NCBI GenBank assembly: GCA_948567375.1
Contig: OX419755.1
Span: forward strand, 83,222,218 to 83,286,217
Direction of reading: 5' to 3'
Length of the DNA: 64,000 nt
From: Lunularia cruciata
Lineage: Eukaryota; Streptophyta; Marchantiopsida; Lunulariales; Lunulariaceae
Part shown: one piece after another, positions 33,618-43,440 of the stretch
How positions within the stretch are numbered: position 1 is the first letter of the stretch
How the letters are laid out: each line of letters begins with the position of its first letter
The notes under the pieces: model-generated
What the model saw: only the letters and a program-made list of their open reading frames with translations
Told to the model about the DNA's origin: nothing
Databases searched by the model: none
Made by a program: the position numbers and the translations under genes

Positions 33618-34880
33618 AGACCACAGTTGGTCTGTCATGCTCATGAGGAGCTAGGACATTTTGGAGTAAAGCGTACATATAGCTTACTCCAGAGTCATTA
33701 TTGGTGGCGCGGTATGCAGACCGAGGTACAACAGTTTGTTGCCAAATGTGTGGTTTGTGACCGAGTTAGAGCATCATTCAATGCTCCTACGCCACAGTTA
33801 CACCCATTACCTATCATGGGATTGGGTTACCGTTGGAGTTTGGACTTCGCCGAACCTTTACCGCTGACTGTGAGACATCATCGGTATGTTTTGGTGATGG
33901 TGGAGCACTTCTCCAAGTGGATTGAGTTGGTGGCACTTCTTGACAAGTCTAGTGAAGGGACAGCTTACTCGTTCCTGGATCGAGTTCTTAGTCATTTTGG
34001 TGCACCAGCTGAGGTTTTGATTGATCAGGGTACAGAGTTCTTGGGAGAGTTTCAGGTCTTGTGTGACAAGGCTTTGATTGATCATCATACTACATCCCGA
34101 GATCACCCTGAGGCAGATGGCTTAGCAGAGAGAGTGGTTCAGACGGTGAAGAGAGGATTGCAAAAGTATGGTTTGCAGAGAGGCCACTTGGGAGATTGGG
34201 ATCTCCAGTTACCTTGGTTGGCCATGGGCTATCGGTTCAGCCGGCAAGCCTCCTTAGCATCATTCTCTCCATACTTTCTACTCTATGGACGAGATCCAGA
34301 TTTACCTGCAGCCATTCATTGAGATGCTACTGTAGTTTTGGACTTGGATGACCCTGATGTATGGATGAGAGCATGTTCTCAGCGGGCAGAGATCTTTCGG
34401 AGAGTGATGCCGATGGCCTTCGAGAACTTGGCGATTGCTCAGCATAGAGATACTTTACGCTATGCTACCATTCGAGGAGGAGGTTATAGACCCTCGATCC
34501 GTCAATTTCATCCAGGCGACTATGTATATCTACAGCAGACAGCACCGACAACACTTGATGTTTCTACAGGCCGCACTATCTTGAGAGTGCGCGAGGTTTT
34601 GCCATCTGGAGTCCTTGTGTTAGAAGGACGTGATGGTGTTGTTTGGAAGGATCATGTGCGCAATTGTGCGCCATGCCACCTCCCAAACATTGATGGTACT
34701 ATGGACCCAAGCTTGGCACTTGTATGTGCAGGCTTGAGGTGTATGTTATGTGGCTCTTCTGGTGGAGCTGCTACTATGTTAGTGTGTGATAGCTGTTTGA
34801 GAGGATGGCATATGGCATGTATGACTCCTCCCCTCACGGTGGTTCCTCAGGGACAGTGGTTATGTCCTAGATGTACTTGA
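33618..34880 (+). CDS. Integrase with C-terminal PHD finger, copy A (one internal C-to-T stop)
   Basis: The HHCC zinc domain is HAHEELGHFG with CVVCDR (33636-33770). The DDE core has Asp in WSLDF (codon 33843-33845), Asp in LIDQGTEF (near 34020) and Glu in DGLAERVVQT (near 34130). The stop TGA 34320-34322 replaces CGA seen in B. After the core comes a basic GPY-like region (FHPGDYVYL, LRVREVLPSG). The last 46 residues (34740-34877) form a PHD finger: CMLC, CDSC, GWHMAC and WLCPRC, a full Cys4-His-Cys3 set with the TPPL..VPQGQW signature of histone H3 readers. The protein ends at TGA 34878-34880, also used by copy B. The PHD replaces the chromodomain found in chromoviruses and may guide insertion. 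Confidence 0.92.
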
Positions 34881-35035
34881 CCTATAGCTAGTTCATTCTT
34901 TATATGGTATAGATTGCAGACAGGCGACTAACGATGGGGCTCCATAGCACCCGGCCTCTTGATCTTTGCCCATTAGAGGGTATACCATATACTTAGAGTA
35001 GATGGCTATCTGGAGTTAGAGGGACCAAACCGCCA

Positions 35036-35048
35036 GCTAGGGGGGCGA
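35036..35048 (+). other. Polypurine tract of copy A
   Basis: CTAGGGGGGCGA immediately before the B1 repeat is the expected second-strand primer. The same tract lies next to B1 in copies B (50068-50080, minus strand), C and I. It therefore marks the point from which second-strand synthesis starts, which is the start of B and not the start of A. Confidence 0.8.
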
Positions 35049-35711
35049 TTGTGGCACTTTAGAGTCTATGTATGACTTATGTGTGAGTTGTGCTTTTATA
35101 GTGTATGATGTTGACAGCGATGTATGTTGTGTAGCGATGTATATACGCACGACAGCTGTCACGCCATTTGTAGTTCCGCATCTAGATGCTCGGACACTGG
35201 AGTTCCAGTGATGGTAGTTAGAGTTATTCTAGCTGTTTCTCAGGGACTACTTTCCGACGGTTAGATTTTGTGTTCGGGGTACTGACTTCACGGTGGGGCC
35301 CACCGTCACTTTGCACCGTTTGCACCGTCGAGTGTGCCGTCAGCGGGACCGTTAGGGTTTCAGGGCTAGCTCGAGTCCAGGGGGTATAGTTTCGAAGTGA
35401 GCTCCAGAGAGCTCACTTCTCTGATGTTGAGCCTTCGAGTTCCTGGCTATGGTGGACAGAGGCCGGCGAGCGTCACCTGGATTCTCTATGCTTGAGTGGG
35501 TGTGGCTTGACTGTAATCAGTGCCCAGTTGTTGGCAGTTTATAGAGTGACAGATCAAATACTGATCTGAGTTGAGTTTAGTTGAAAGTGTTAAGCAATCT
35601 GATTATTGTGGCACTTTAGAGTCTATGTATGACTTATGTGTGAGTTGTGCTTTTATAGTGTATGATGTTGACAGCGATGTATGTTGTGTAGCGAGGTATA
35701 TACGCACGACA
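35049..35711 (+). repeat. Terminal repeats of copy A: B1 (35049-35154), GC, A2 (35157-35605), B2 (35606-35711)
   Basis: B1 and B2 are 106-base direct repeats differing at one position (GATGTATA versus GAGGTATA). A2 repeats A1. B1 ends CGACA and A2 starts TGTCACG, so with the GC between them the junction reads as the palindrome GACAGCTGTC. The element ends at CGACA (35711), directly before the target duplication AGTG. TATAGTG boxes within B could be promoter parts. Confidence 0.92.
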
Positions 35712-35715
35712 AGTG

Positions 35716-36747
35716 GTACAAAGGTTCCATTCCAAGCTTGTTACACTAATTGATCTACATGTTGTTGCAATGCCTCCTCTAAACTCCACAAAAGGAACAT
35801 CCAAGGTGGATGGAACAATCCCACTTGTACTCCAAATCTGAGCTATCTCCTTTGCATGGGCATTCCCCTCCAATAAATCACCAGGCCAAGTAATAGAACC
35901 ATTGAAAGCTGAAACTTAAGCCATCATGGTCCTGGACTATAATGAGCCAAGACTGCCACTACTGAAACATACTAATAGGCAACATACTCATCCCTCACTA
36001 GACTACCAACCTGGTCTATGGGAGGTTGTCTCCTCCCAATAGTCAATACTGAAACCCATGGGATACAACATTGCTCCCCCAACCAACACATCATACAACT
36101 CAACCACGATTGCAATGGCTTGAGCTCTCACCACATAGCTATCAATTGGATGACCATGCTGAATCTAGACAACAAGCTCTCCACATGTGATGTATTATGT
36201 AGAACCACCTCCTAGAGATGTCTGGATCTCAAAATGGACACCTCTCCACATTGATCTTCCGTAACTCCAGACCAACAACTGTAGCCTTCCCAACATAAGG
36301 GGTTGCACACTAGAGTCAAGTAAGACTCTATGGTGTATAGACCTTCCCTAAAGGTCCCACCAACCAAAAAATCCCCCTCTGGTTATCCAACAAGACAACC
36401 CCAAGTGTAAACCGTGCTTGCTCAAAGGCCCATCTAGCTGGTAATGCCTTCAATCTAGCCGCTGTTGCCTGCCATAAACCATTGGTTGCTGAGTGGATCC
36501 CATGCTCCTCAACCAAGTCAGCTCCACTATTAACCACCTCTGCTCTTGTAGTAGTAACCACATCATCCCTACTCTCACAAAGCATGGAAACCAATTGGAA
36601 CACTTGGGCTGGGTCAACTTCCAATGTACACATGTCATTGGCTGAAAATAAAAGATAGTGCATAATCAGCTGAGCTGCCCCAAACATCATGCTAGACTTA
36701 GTCTATGTAATAGCAAGTGGCTGACTAGTAGTTAGTCCATCATGCAC
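35716..36747 (-). pseudogene. Gag-protease remnant of copy C
   Basis: Continuation of copy C to the right of insertion A. Minus-strand frames read FTLGVVLLDNQRGIFWLVGP and the block around QLIMHYLLFSANDMC, homologous to the Gag C-terminus and retropepsin of A (29400-30240). The frame is broken. Homology to the family stops abruptly near 36741, at CATGCAC, which is one breakpoint of the inversion. Confidence 0.85.
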
Positions 36748-37921
36748 CTTTTTTTTCATATTCAAGTCAAGTAAGATGATATTTAAAGCAAGATTATTGC
36801 AGATTGGTACCATAATGCAAAGATGTTGTTATGAATGTGTTAAATTGAATAACCTTTCATAATCTTGTTAGTTATTGGATTAGAACTCCTAGAAGTACTT
36901 CCTTTTTCTCCTGCACCACCCTAAGGAGACCTCTTTTGGTGAGTACAACCAAAGGTAAATTTTTTTCCAAACTACATTTGATATTGATTCTAAAACTACC
37001 ACAATCCACCAAAATCTTCTAAAGATGATCTAATAGATATCATGAAGATAAAGAAAAGTATGCTTGTTGTGCTCTTACTCTTGATAGAACTAATAGTGCT
37101 CCTAATAAGCTTATCAATTGGTCTTATTTAGCCTCAAGATTCTCTTGATCTACTTGCTCTTCAACATAATAAGCTCATGCAACTTGTCAATTTTATATCA
37201 TCTGATTTTCAATGATCTATAATGCAATATTTAAATTTCAATAATAGAAGCATAATTTAATTATAAATTTTATTATTATAAAAAAACTAACTATAAAATA
37301 GTATTAGACACCATCAATCTCTATTAAACCACATAGTCCTATTGTGTACTAAAATCTTGTATAACTTGTCGTATAACTGTTGAAGAGACAAGAAAGTTAT
37401 AACAATCTTGACCATTTGCATTGCTTCTTCAAATTTCTTAACTTTCCTCATGACTATTTTCATCTTTGGATTAAACCAAAATACTACTACTCTTGTTTCT
37501 CATTGAAACCAACCTCTTGTGATAAATTTTCATGCACTTTATGCTTAAAGGGACAAACAATCATTCAAAAGGAAAACCAAATGAAACAAAGTTTAAGAGA
37601 GAACTTGTATCTCTCTTCATTACCTTCATCTAAAGGTTAATTTAATTTAAAATGTTAATTTGATGACCAATAATATAAATTGGTTGCACATAAAGATTTC
37701 CTCAATAAAAAATCTTAAGATCAGCTGCCACTAAAGATCATTTTCTCTTTTTTATTTCTTCATTGCTAGCACAAGAGCCAATCATCATCCTTTATGAAAA
37801 TTGATGATATGAAATATAAAAGAAACTAATACACTAATCAAAGACTTTGCTCACAAAATTTACCAAATATTCTTAGTTTCAATCACAAGGTACTCTTGAC
37901 TTCAACAAGTTATTGTTCACC

Positions 37922-38440
37922 TATAACAAAGCAAAGACATAAGCACACAAGATTACTCCCAAAAAACTCCAATACTCCAAAAGAACACTTTATCTTTATT
38001 ATATAGCAAAGAGGATCCACTCCAAGGGTGCTTTACCCTTTGATTAGATATATGGATTGGTGACATGTCACCCCTCATTCTCTTCGGTTGGTCAAATAAG
38101 TTTAAGAATATTCTGTGAATCTTTTAGGAATCTTTCTATAGGAAACTTAGAATAGCATGGAAGAGGTATAGTTGGAAAGATCTCAATGAGAAAAATAAGA
38201 ACGGAAGAAATCAATGGAGGAGGAGTATGATTCCATCTTTCAAGACCTAATTCATACATACAGGCCTCCAAAGATTGCTCTAAAGTTTTTGATGTGTTTT
38301 CAACCTTTGCCATAATAGTGGAAGTACACTTTTGGTGACTCCTCTATTTGATCTCCTTAGAATATCATATGTAACATCTCTAAATATATTAATAAGCTAA
38401 TTTTCACTTATAAATAATTTATCTAGCTAGTGATATTACA
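37922..38440 (-). mobile_element. Solo LTR, same family as 11952-12696, with 5-bp target duplication
   Basis: Read on the minus strand it begins TGTAATATCACTAGCTAG and ends TTGTTATA (the final CA changed to TA). It is flanked by TCACC at 37917-37921 and 38441-38445. It shares with the copy at 11952 the blocks CACCAAAAG.GTACTTC, GGAGGCCT....GAATTAGG.CTTGAAA, GACATGTCACC and CTATATAATAAAG. Confidence 0.8.
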
Positions 38441-39172
38441 TCACCTAAAAGTTGATGCTTATTTAGTCACAACTTATTCTTTAGTTCATGCAAAGTTTAT
38501 AACTACTTCAATCACATGTTACACTTGACTTTACTTGGATATCTATGCTTAACTAACCTTACAAGTTCTTACTAGTCAGTATCCTTAACAACATGAGACC
38601 TTTAACTTTAGTTTTGACTTCCAAAAGATAGTGGTAAATCTCTCTCATCTATGTCAAAATATCTTTGTTGTATAGTTGTGCAAATTCTACAATTAGCAAC
38701 AATGCATTAAATAAATAAGTTGAAGGTCTTATGTTGCTTTAAACAACGGATATGATTTCTTTTGGGATAAGTTCTCAAAATCTTTTGTCAATGATGACCA
38801 TTTATATGCTTCTGGAGGATTTGTTGAACTCCAAACTCCTCATTATTTTACTTTAATTGATGCAAGAGTAGTGAGTAATACCCATTTGTGAGTTGCAATA
38901 GTTATTGCTCATAGTTCCTTAAAGAGATACATGAAACACAAGATGTTGTTTTATGTGTGAGATAGCAATTCTAAGCATTTAGCCATTATGCCAACTTTTA
39001 CTATGATGATGAATGAAACCATGTGTCATGAGGTAACCTTTTATGTGCCCACTAAAGGAAAATTTGTAGTAGGTAACCAAACTTGATTTCCCACCTTGAA
39101 CATTGGCATATTTCTTTGCCAATTTTATGCAATGATCAACTTCTTGCATCTATGTTGAATTCCTTGATGTAA

Positions 39173-39376
39173 CCAAGCTACAAAAGATCCACATGGCAAC
39201 TTTGATTGTAGTATCTTGTTTGCTTTCTTTTTGTGGTTAAGGAAGGTGGTGTAGTGGGATGTTCATCACACATGAAGTAAAAGTGTTGAACTCATTGATT
39301 TATCCAAGCTACAAAAGATCATATGACAACTTTGATGGTAGTGTCTTGTTCTATTTCTATATGTGGTTAAGGATGA
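39173..39376. repeat. Tandem duplication (131-bp period), second unit cut by element C/E
   Basis: Unit 1 (39173-39303) and unit 2 (from 39304) both begin CCAAGCTACAAAAGATC. Unit 2 breaks off at GGTTAAGGATGA where the retrotransposon starts. Its missing remainder is found as the reverse complement of 16600-16631 (GGTGTAGTGG.GTGTTCA). This links the two distant places as one original sequence. Confidence 0.85.
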
Positions 39377-42300
39377 TGTCACAACATTTGTAGAATTGCA
39401 TCTAGATTGCTCAAACATTGGAGTAGCAGTGATAATAGTTAGAGGTATTTTGGTAGTTACTCATAGACTACTTTCCGATGGTCAAATTTTGTGTTTAGGG
39501 TACCTACTACATGGTGGCACCCATCGTCACTTGCACCATTTGCACCACCGGGTGTGCCATCAATAGGAGCGTTGGGTGCGACCTAGGTCAAAATCAAGAG
39601 TATACCCTGGAAGTGCAGCTCCAAAGAGCTCACTTCTTTGTTGTTGAGCCTTCGAGTTCTTGGTTAGAGTGGATAGGAAGCTAGCGAGTGTCACCTAGAA
39701 TCTCTTAGCTAGAGTGGGTGTGGCGTGATTGTAATCAATGCCCAATTGTTGGCAGATTATTGAGTGACAAATCAAGTATTAATCTGATTGAGTGTGGTTC
39801 AAGTTGTGTGACCAAATTGATTATAATAGAGAAGTGAGAGTCAGGAGGAAATTGGGTGCAAGAACTAAGGGTGGTGGTGGTATCTCCAAGCTCAGTGGAT
39901 TGTGGTACCTTGATCACTGTTCTGATTTCACTTTAGAGTGATTGTGTGTAGAAGCGCTGGCTAAATTTAAAGCTAGAGAGAGTCAATTTCAAGCGGTAGT
40001 TGTGATTTTGAGCTTAGGAGGTGAACACAGGACCAATCTGGTGCGAGTTGAGATCAGAAAGTGAAATTAAAGATGGAGTTGGGAACCCATTCCCATGAAT
40101 TAGAGATTTGACAATCACATCTTTCTAATTTGGAAATGAAGAGTTAGTAGAGGATTTGGCTATCAGCCATTTTTAGGGATTATGTCAAATTTTACATCAA
40201 ATTTGTGTCAGATTTTGTGAAGGGTTTACATCAGATTTTGGCAAGAACTTTGATCCCATTCTTGATGATCCTTGTAGCTCAAGAAGTAGATAGGTACTCT
40301 AATTATGTCAAATGCCAAATGGTGGCAAAGTCAATCCGTTGTTGATTTATGAGATGGAGGGTTTTTGTTTAACCTCCTTGTGATTGGACTCCCTCCATTC
40401 TCTACTTCATGTTTGTGCACCATGTTTGTGTGAGGTGCAATGAATTTAGAGCGTTGGTGCTCTGGTGTGCTCTCAATAGTGAGGCTAGAGTGATGACTAG
40501 TCATACTACCTGTGTTTCTCTCGGGTGAGGCAAGAAGTGATGACCTACAGATTGTGAGAGTGCGTGTTGTGATAGCAAGTTACATGTTGCCCTTTCCCCT
40601 AGTGTAGTTTTTGTATTTAGAGTTACATTAGTTGGTGATGTTTAGTTGGTGGTGTTGGCACCTGGTGGTGATGGCACTTGTAGAGGTTTTAGTTGCGGGT
40701 TGCAATTTTTGGTTACTTTGTCATGATTGAGTTCTTTGGGAATTCTGGAGGAGATAGCATTCTAGTAAGTAGTGGGTTTACTTGGAGTAGCACTTGATAT
40801 CAACATGTATCTCATATCCTAGTGAGGGAGGAGATTGACTCTGAGTTGGAATTTCACACAAGAGCTGATTTAGTTGAGAGTGCACTTGTTGTGTCCACAC
40901 CAATGTTGTTGGACATGGACAAGATTTATGGGGCTTCCAAAGATCTCATATGTTACTTTGGTAGAATGGGTACCATTGAGTTGGATGATTTCATCCAAGA
41001 TTTTGAACCCAACTTTGTTCACACCCTTCATGGCATGAAAGGGGCTATTTTAGTATTTAAAGAGTCCGCATATGGACGACTACCATGAGTTCAAGAGAGC
41101 TCCCTTGGAGAGATCGAGCTATAGAGACAATATTGGTATCCAAACTATGTCTTCATTACTTCAGGCTCGGTTTCTAAAAGTAGATTGGTAGTACCAATGA
41201 GTTCTAGCTCTAGTAGCATTGATGGATCTCTTGGAGACGGTGCTACTATGAGTAGACTATGATACGACTATAGAAAGAGGTGTAGTACCGGGGTACAGTA
41301 ACTTCATGGTAGAGTTCTTCTAGTGTTTGAGGCACAACTACCAAGAAGTGTGGGTTGACAAGCTGATGAGCTTGCAAGAGTTCTAGTGGAAGGGTGGAGA
41401 AAGCCTGCGCAAGGCATACACTTGCATGAGATAGCTGATCAATTTTACTTAGGGAGTTACTAAGGCCCAAGCAGTCAAGTTTTGGTCCGGGATACTAGAC
41501 AATGAGTTGCAACATTAAGTATATGATGCTATGTTGTTATAGGCTACTTCACCTACTTTGGCAATGGTCTTTGGTTTGGTTGAGCGTATTGAGCTCAACA
41601 TGGTAGAGGAGAGAATGGTAACATCTGGATTTGGTAGAGAGACCTCATCCACAATAATTACTTCTTCCAAAGTGCAGTAGAGTGCACTACACCATGTTGA
41701 TTTTCAAGGACAGGGTGGATAGCCCAGATCCTATAGAGCGAGTGGAGGGCCTACTATAGCTAGACCCTTACCTTCATTTTTGGATCAACAACAACCAATG
41801 AGTGGTGGTGTTGCTTGTTGGACTTGTGGTGGACCTCATCATAGGAGAGAGTGCCCTTAGGGCAATAGACCTAATACCTTTGGTGCATCATAGCCAACAT
41901 AGAGACAATGTGAGCATTACCACAAACTTGGTCACACCAGTGACAAATGCTTTGACCTACACCCAAAGTTACAGAGTGGTAGAGCTACTATGGTAGGTGG
42001 TAGAGGAGCTCCAGGTCATAGAGGATGAGGTCGTAGAGGTGGTGGTAGAGGATCCACACCTAGTAGGGGTGCAATACTTGCCCTTACTTCTGAAATAGCC
42101 ATGGCTACTCAGATTGAGCAGTTGGAGTAGAGATTGGCTAGCATGGCAATAGCTCAAAGGAGATCTGTGGAGTGTGGAGGCTTCCACCTCATATGTTGAT
42201 GATAGAGACGCCTTGAATTTCATGTGTAGAGAAGCATAGGTACATGCCTCTACCATAGTGACTAGGAGTGCACTTTGTGTTCCAAAGCCTAGAAGAGCAT

Positions 42301-42439
42301 CAATGCAGTTGGACGTACAAAGAAGGGAGGTTGGGAGAATAGGTCAGACTTCCTCAATCTTTCACGCTTAGGTCCAAATGTCATCCATGGCTCTTAGACA
42401 TCCTAGTGCAGGTGTGGTAGGTGGTGATGAAATATTTAA
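39377..42439 (+). mobile_element. Inverted 5' part (E) of old copy C: A1 repeat, leader and gag
   Basis: Starts TGTCACA at 39377 directly after ATGA (the reverse complement of TCAT found at the other end of C). It runs colinearly with copy A: A1 (39377-39824), leader, gag to the position matching A near 29330. The gag remnants include the MDKIYGASKD start, CWTCGGPHHRRECP-type knuckle sequence near 41813 and GGRG-rich sequence near 42040. Stops and indels are frequent. Family homology ends near 42430-42446, with GTGCATG at 42440-42446. Confidence 0.88.
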
Positions 42440-43440
42440 GTGCATGTATAAGCCAAATATTATAGTGAGATATTTGAAAAGGTAATCCATTATAACAATT
42501 AACATTGAAGATAAATATAATAGTTGCAATTGCTAAAAATATTCTAGGAAGAAACATATACCAATGTTAATACTTTAGATCAAACTAATTATAAGGGAGG
42601 AAGGCATGAGATTTTGAAAATGTGTTTCTCAATTATTAACATTATTATTTACTTCTTGATAAAGAAAACTACCATTTAGAATATATTTTCTTCCTAATGT
42701 TAAACTTGTTAGAACACTTGTTTATCATTTATCCCTAAAAAAGTTGGAGGAACTTTGAAAGAACTTGAGAAAGGCTATTAAGGAATTATCAAAGAGAGTA
42801 CTTGCCTCCAAACAAAACTAGATTGTTTGTTCTAAAAATAATGGTTTAATTATATCTTGATAACTATGGATTAAATAAAAGATAAATAAGAGAAAAAGTC
42901 AACCATGTAGAACACATGAAGAATGGGAAGACAACATCCTTCAAAAGATAAAGTTAAAGATAAACTTTATAAAGATTCAATTAAACCAAAGATAAAATGT
43001 ATCCTTTCAAGTATTTTGAATAAATGATTTCTTGGAGCAAAATTCTTCACCAAGTTAGATGTTATATTTGATATTTGGCACATATTTACGTGACTAGAAT
43101 GTGTGTTTAATATAGTCTTTTGTATAAGGCATAGACACTTTAAATGAATGGTTCTTTTTTATATCCTTATCGGTACATACAAAATATTCTTATCATGGAT
43201 GATATGCATAACTACTCTATGAATTATTTGGTGAATATGTTGCAATGTTTTCAAATAATAACCAATCTACATCAAGATAAAAAGGATTAAGACAAAAAGA
43301 GATTATCATGTTCATGTTAAAGAAGTATGTTAATGCTTATCTAAGAAGAAATTTTATGAAATACTTAAAATGTAAATTGTAGAAAATAAAAGTTACTTTC
43401 TTGGATAAGATGATATAGATCATGATGAAGGTGACCACAT
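42440..43440 (+). pseudogene. Ty3/gypsy reverse transcriptase fragment (relic G)
   Basis: Between 43045 and 43420 broken plus-strand frames read KFFTKLDV, then VFNIVFCIRHRHFK (the TAFRTRYGHFEY block), a DD box remnant, and HVKEVC...KKFYE.LK...ENKSYFLG, which is the palm-to-thumb order of gypsy RT. The first 500 bases of the interval are AT-rich with nothing recognisable. The fragment is unrelated to the methyltransferase family at the level visible here. Confidence 0.6.

Larger units (their letters stand above)
25796..35711 (+). mobile_element. Copy A: full-length methyltransferase-encoding Ty3-type retrotransposon with split terminal repeats
   Basis: The 9916-bp element is inserted in copy C with a 4-bp target duplication AGTG (25792-25795 and 35712-35715). 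The pre-insertion site is confirmed by alignment of C with copy B across the junction. Order: A1 repeat (25796-26244), leader, gag with zinc knuckles, retropepsin, C5 DNA methyltransferase, TAG, RT, RNase H, integrase, PHD finger, polypurine tract, B1, GC, A2, B2. One frame runs through all coding parts apart from a 2-bp deletion near 29010 and six C-to-T nonsense changes. A1 and A2 differ at 8 of 449 positions by eye, all transitions. Confidence 0.93.
16632..36747 (-). mobile_element. Old copy (C) of the methyltransferase retrotransposon, 3' two thirds, with nested insertions J and A
   Basis: Read on the minus strand this is the 3' part of the family defined by copies A and B: gag-PR (35716-36747), DNMT (24751-25795), RT-RNase H, integrase, PHD and the terminal repeats B1-A2-B2. 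It starts at 16632 (TGTCG) directly after TCAT (16628-16631). The missing 5' part is the plus-strand piece at 39377-42439, separated by an inversion. It is heavily mutated, so it is the oldest copy. Insertions J (20972-24750) and A (25796-35711) split it. Confidence 0.88.
36748..39376 (-). other. Inverted continuation of gypsy relic F, with a solo LTR
   Basis: Low-complexity, AT-rich DNA without intact genes. Near 39060-39110 the minus strand reads FKVGNQVWLPTTNFPL, the GPY/F-like end of a gypsy integrase. This fits as the continuation of relic F (15510-16631) once the segment is turned round. From 36748 to 37916 and from 38446 to 39060 I see nothing recognisable. The solo LTR and the 131-bp duplication are listed separately. 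Confidence 0.6.
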
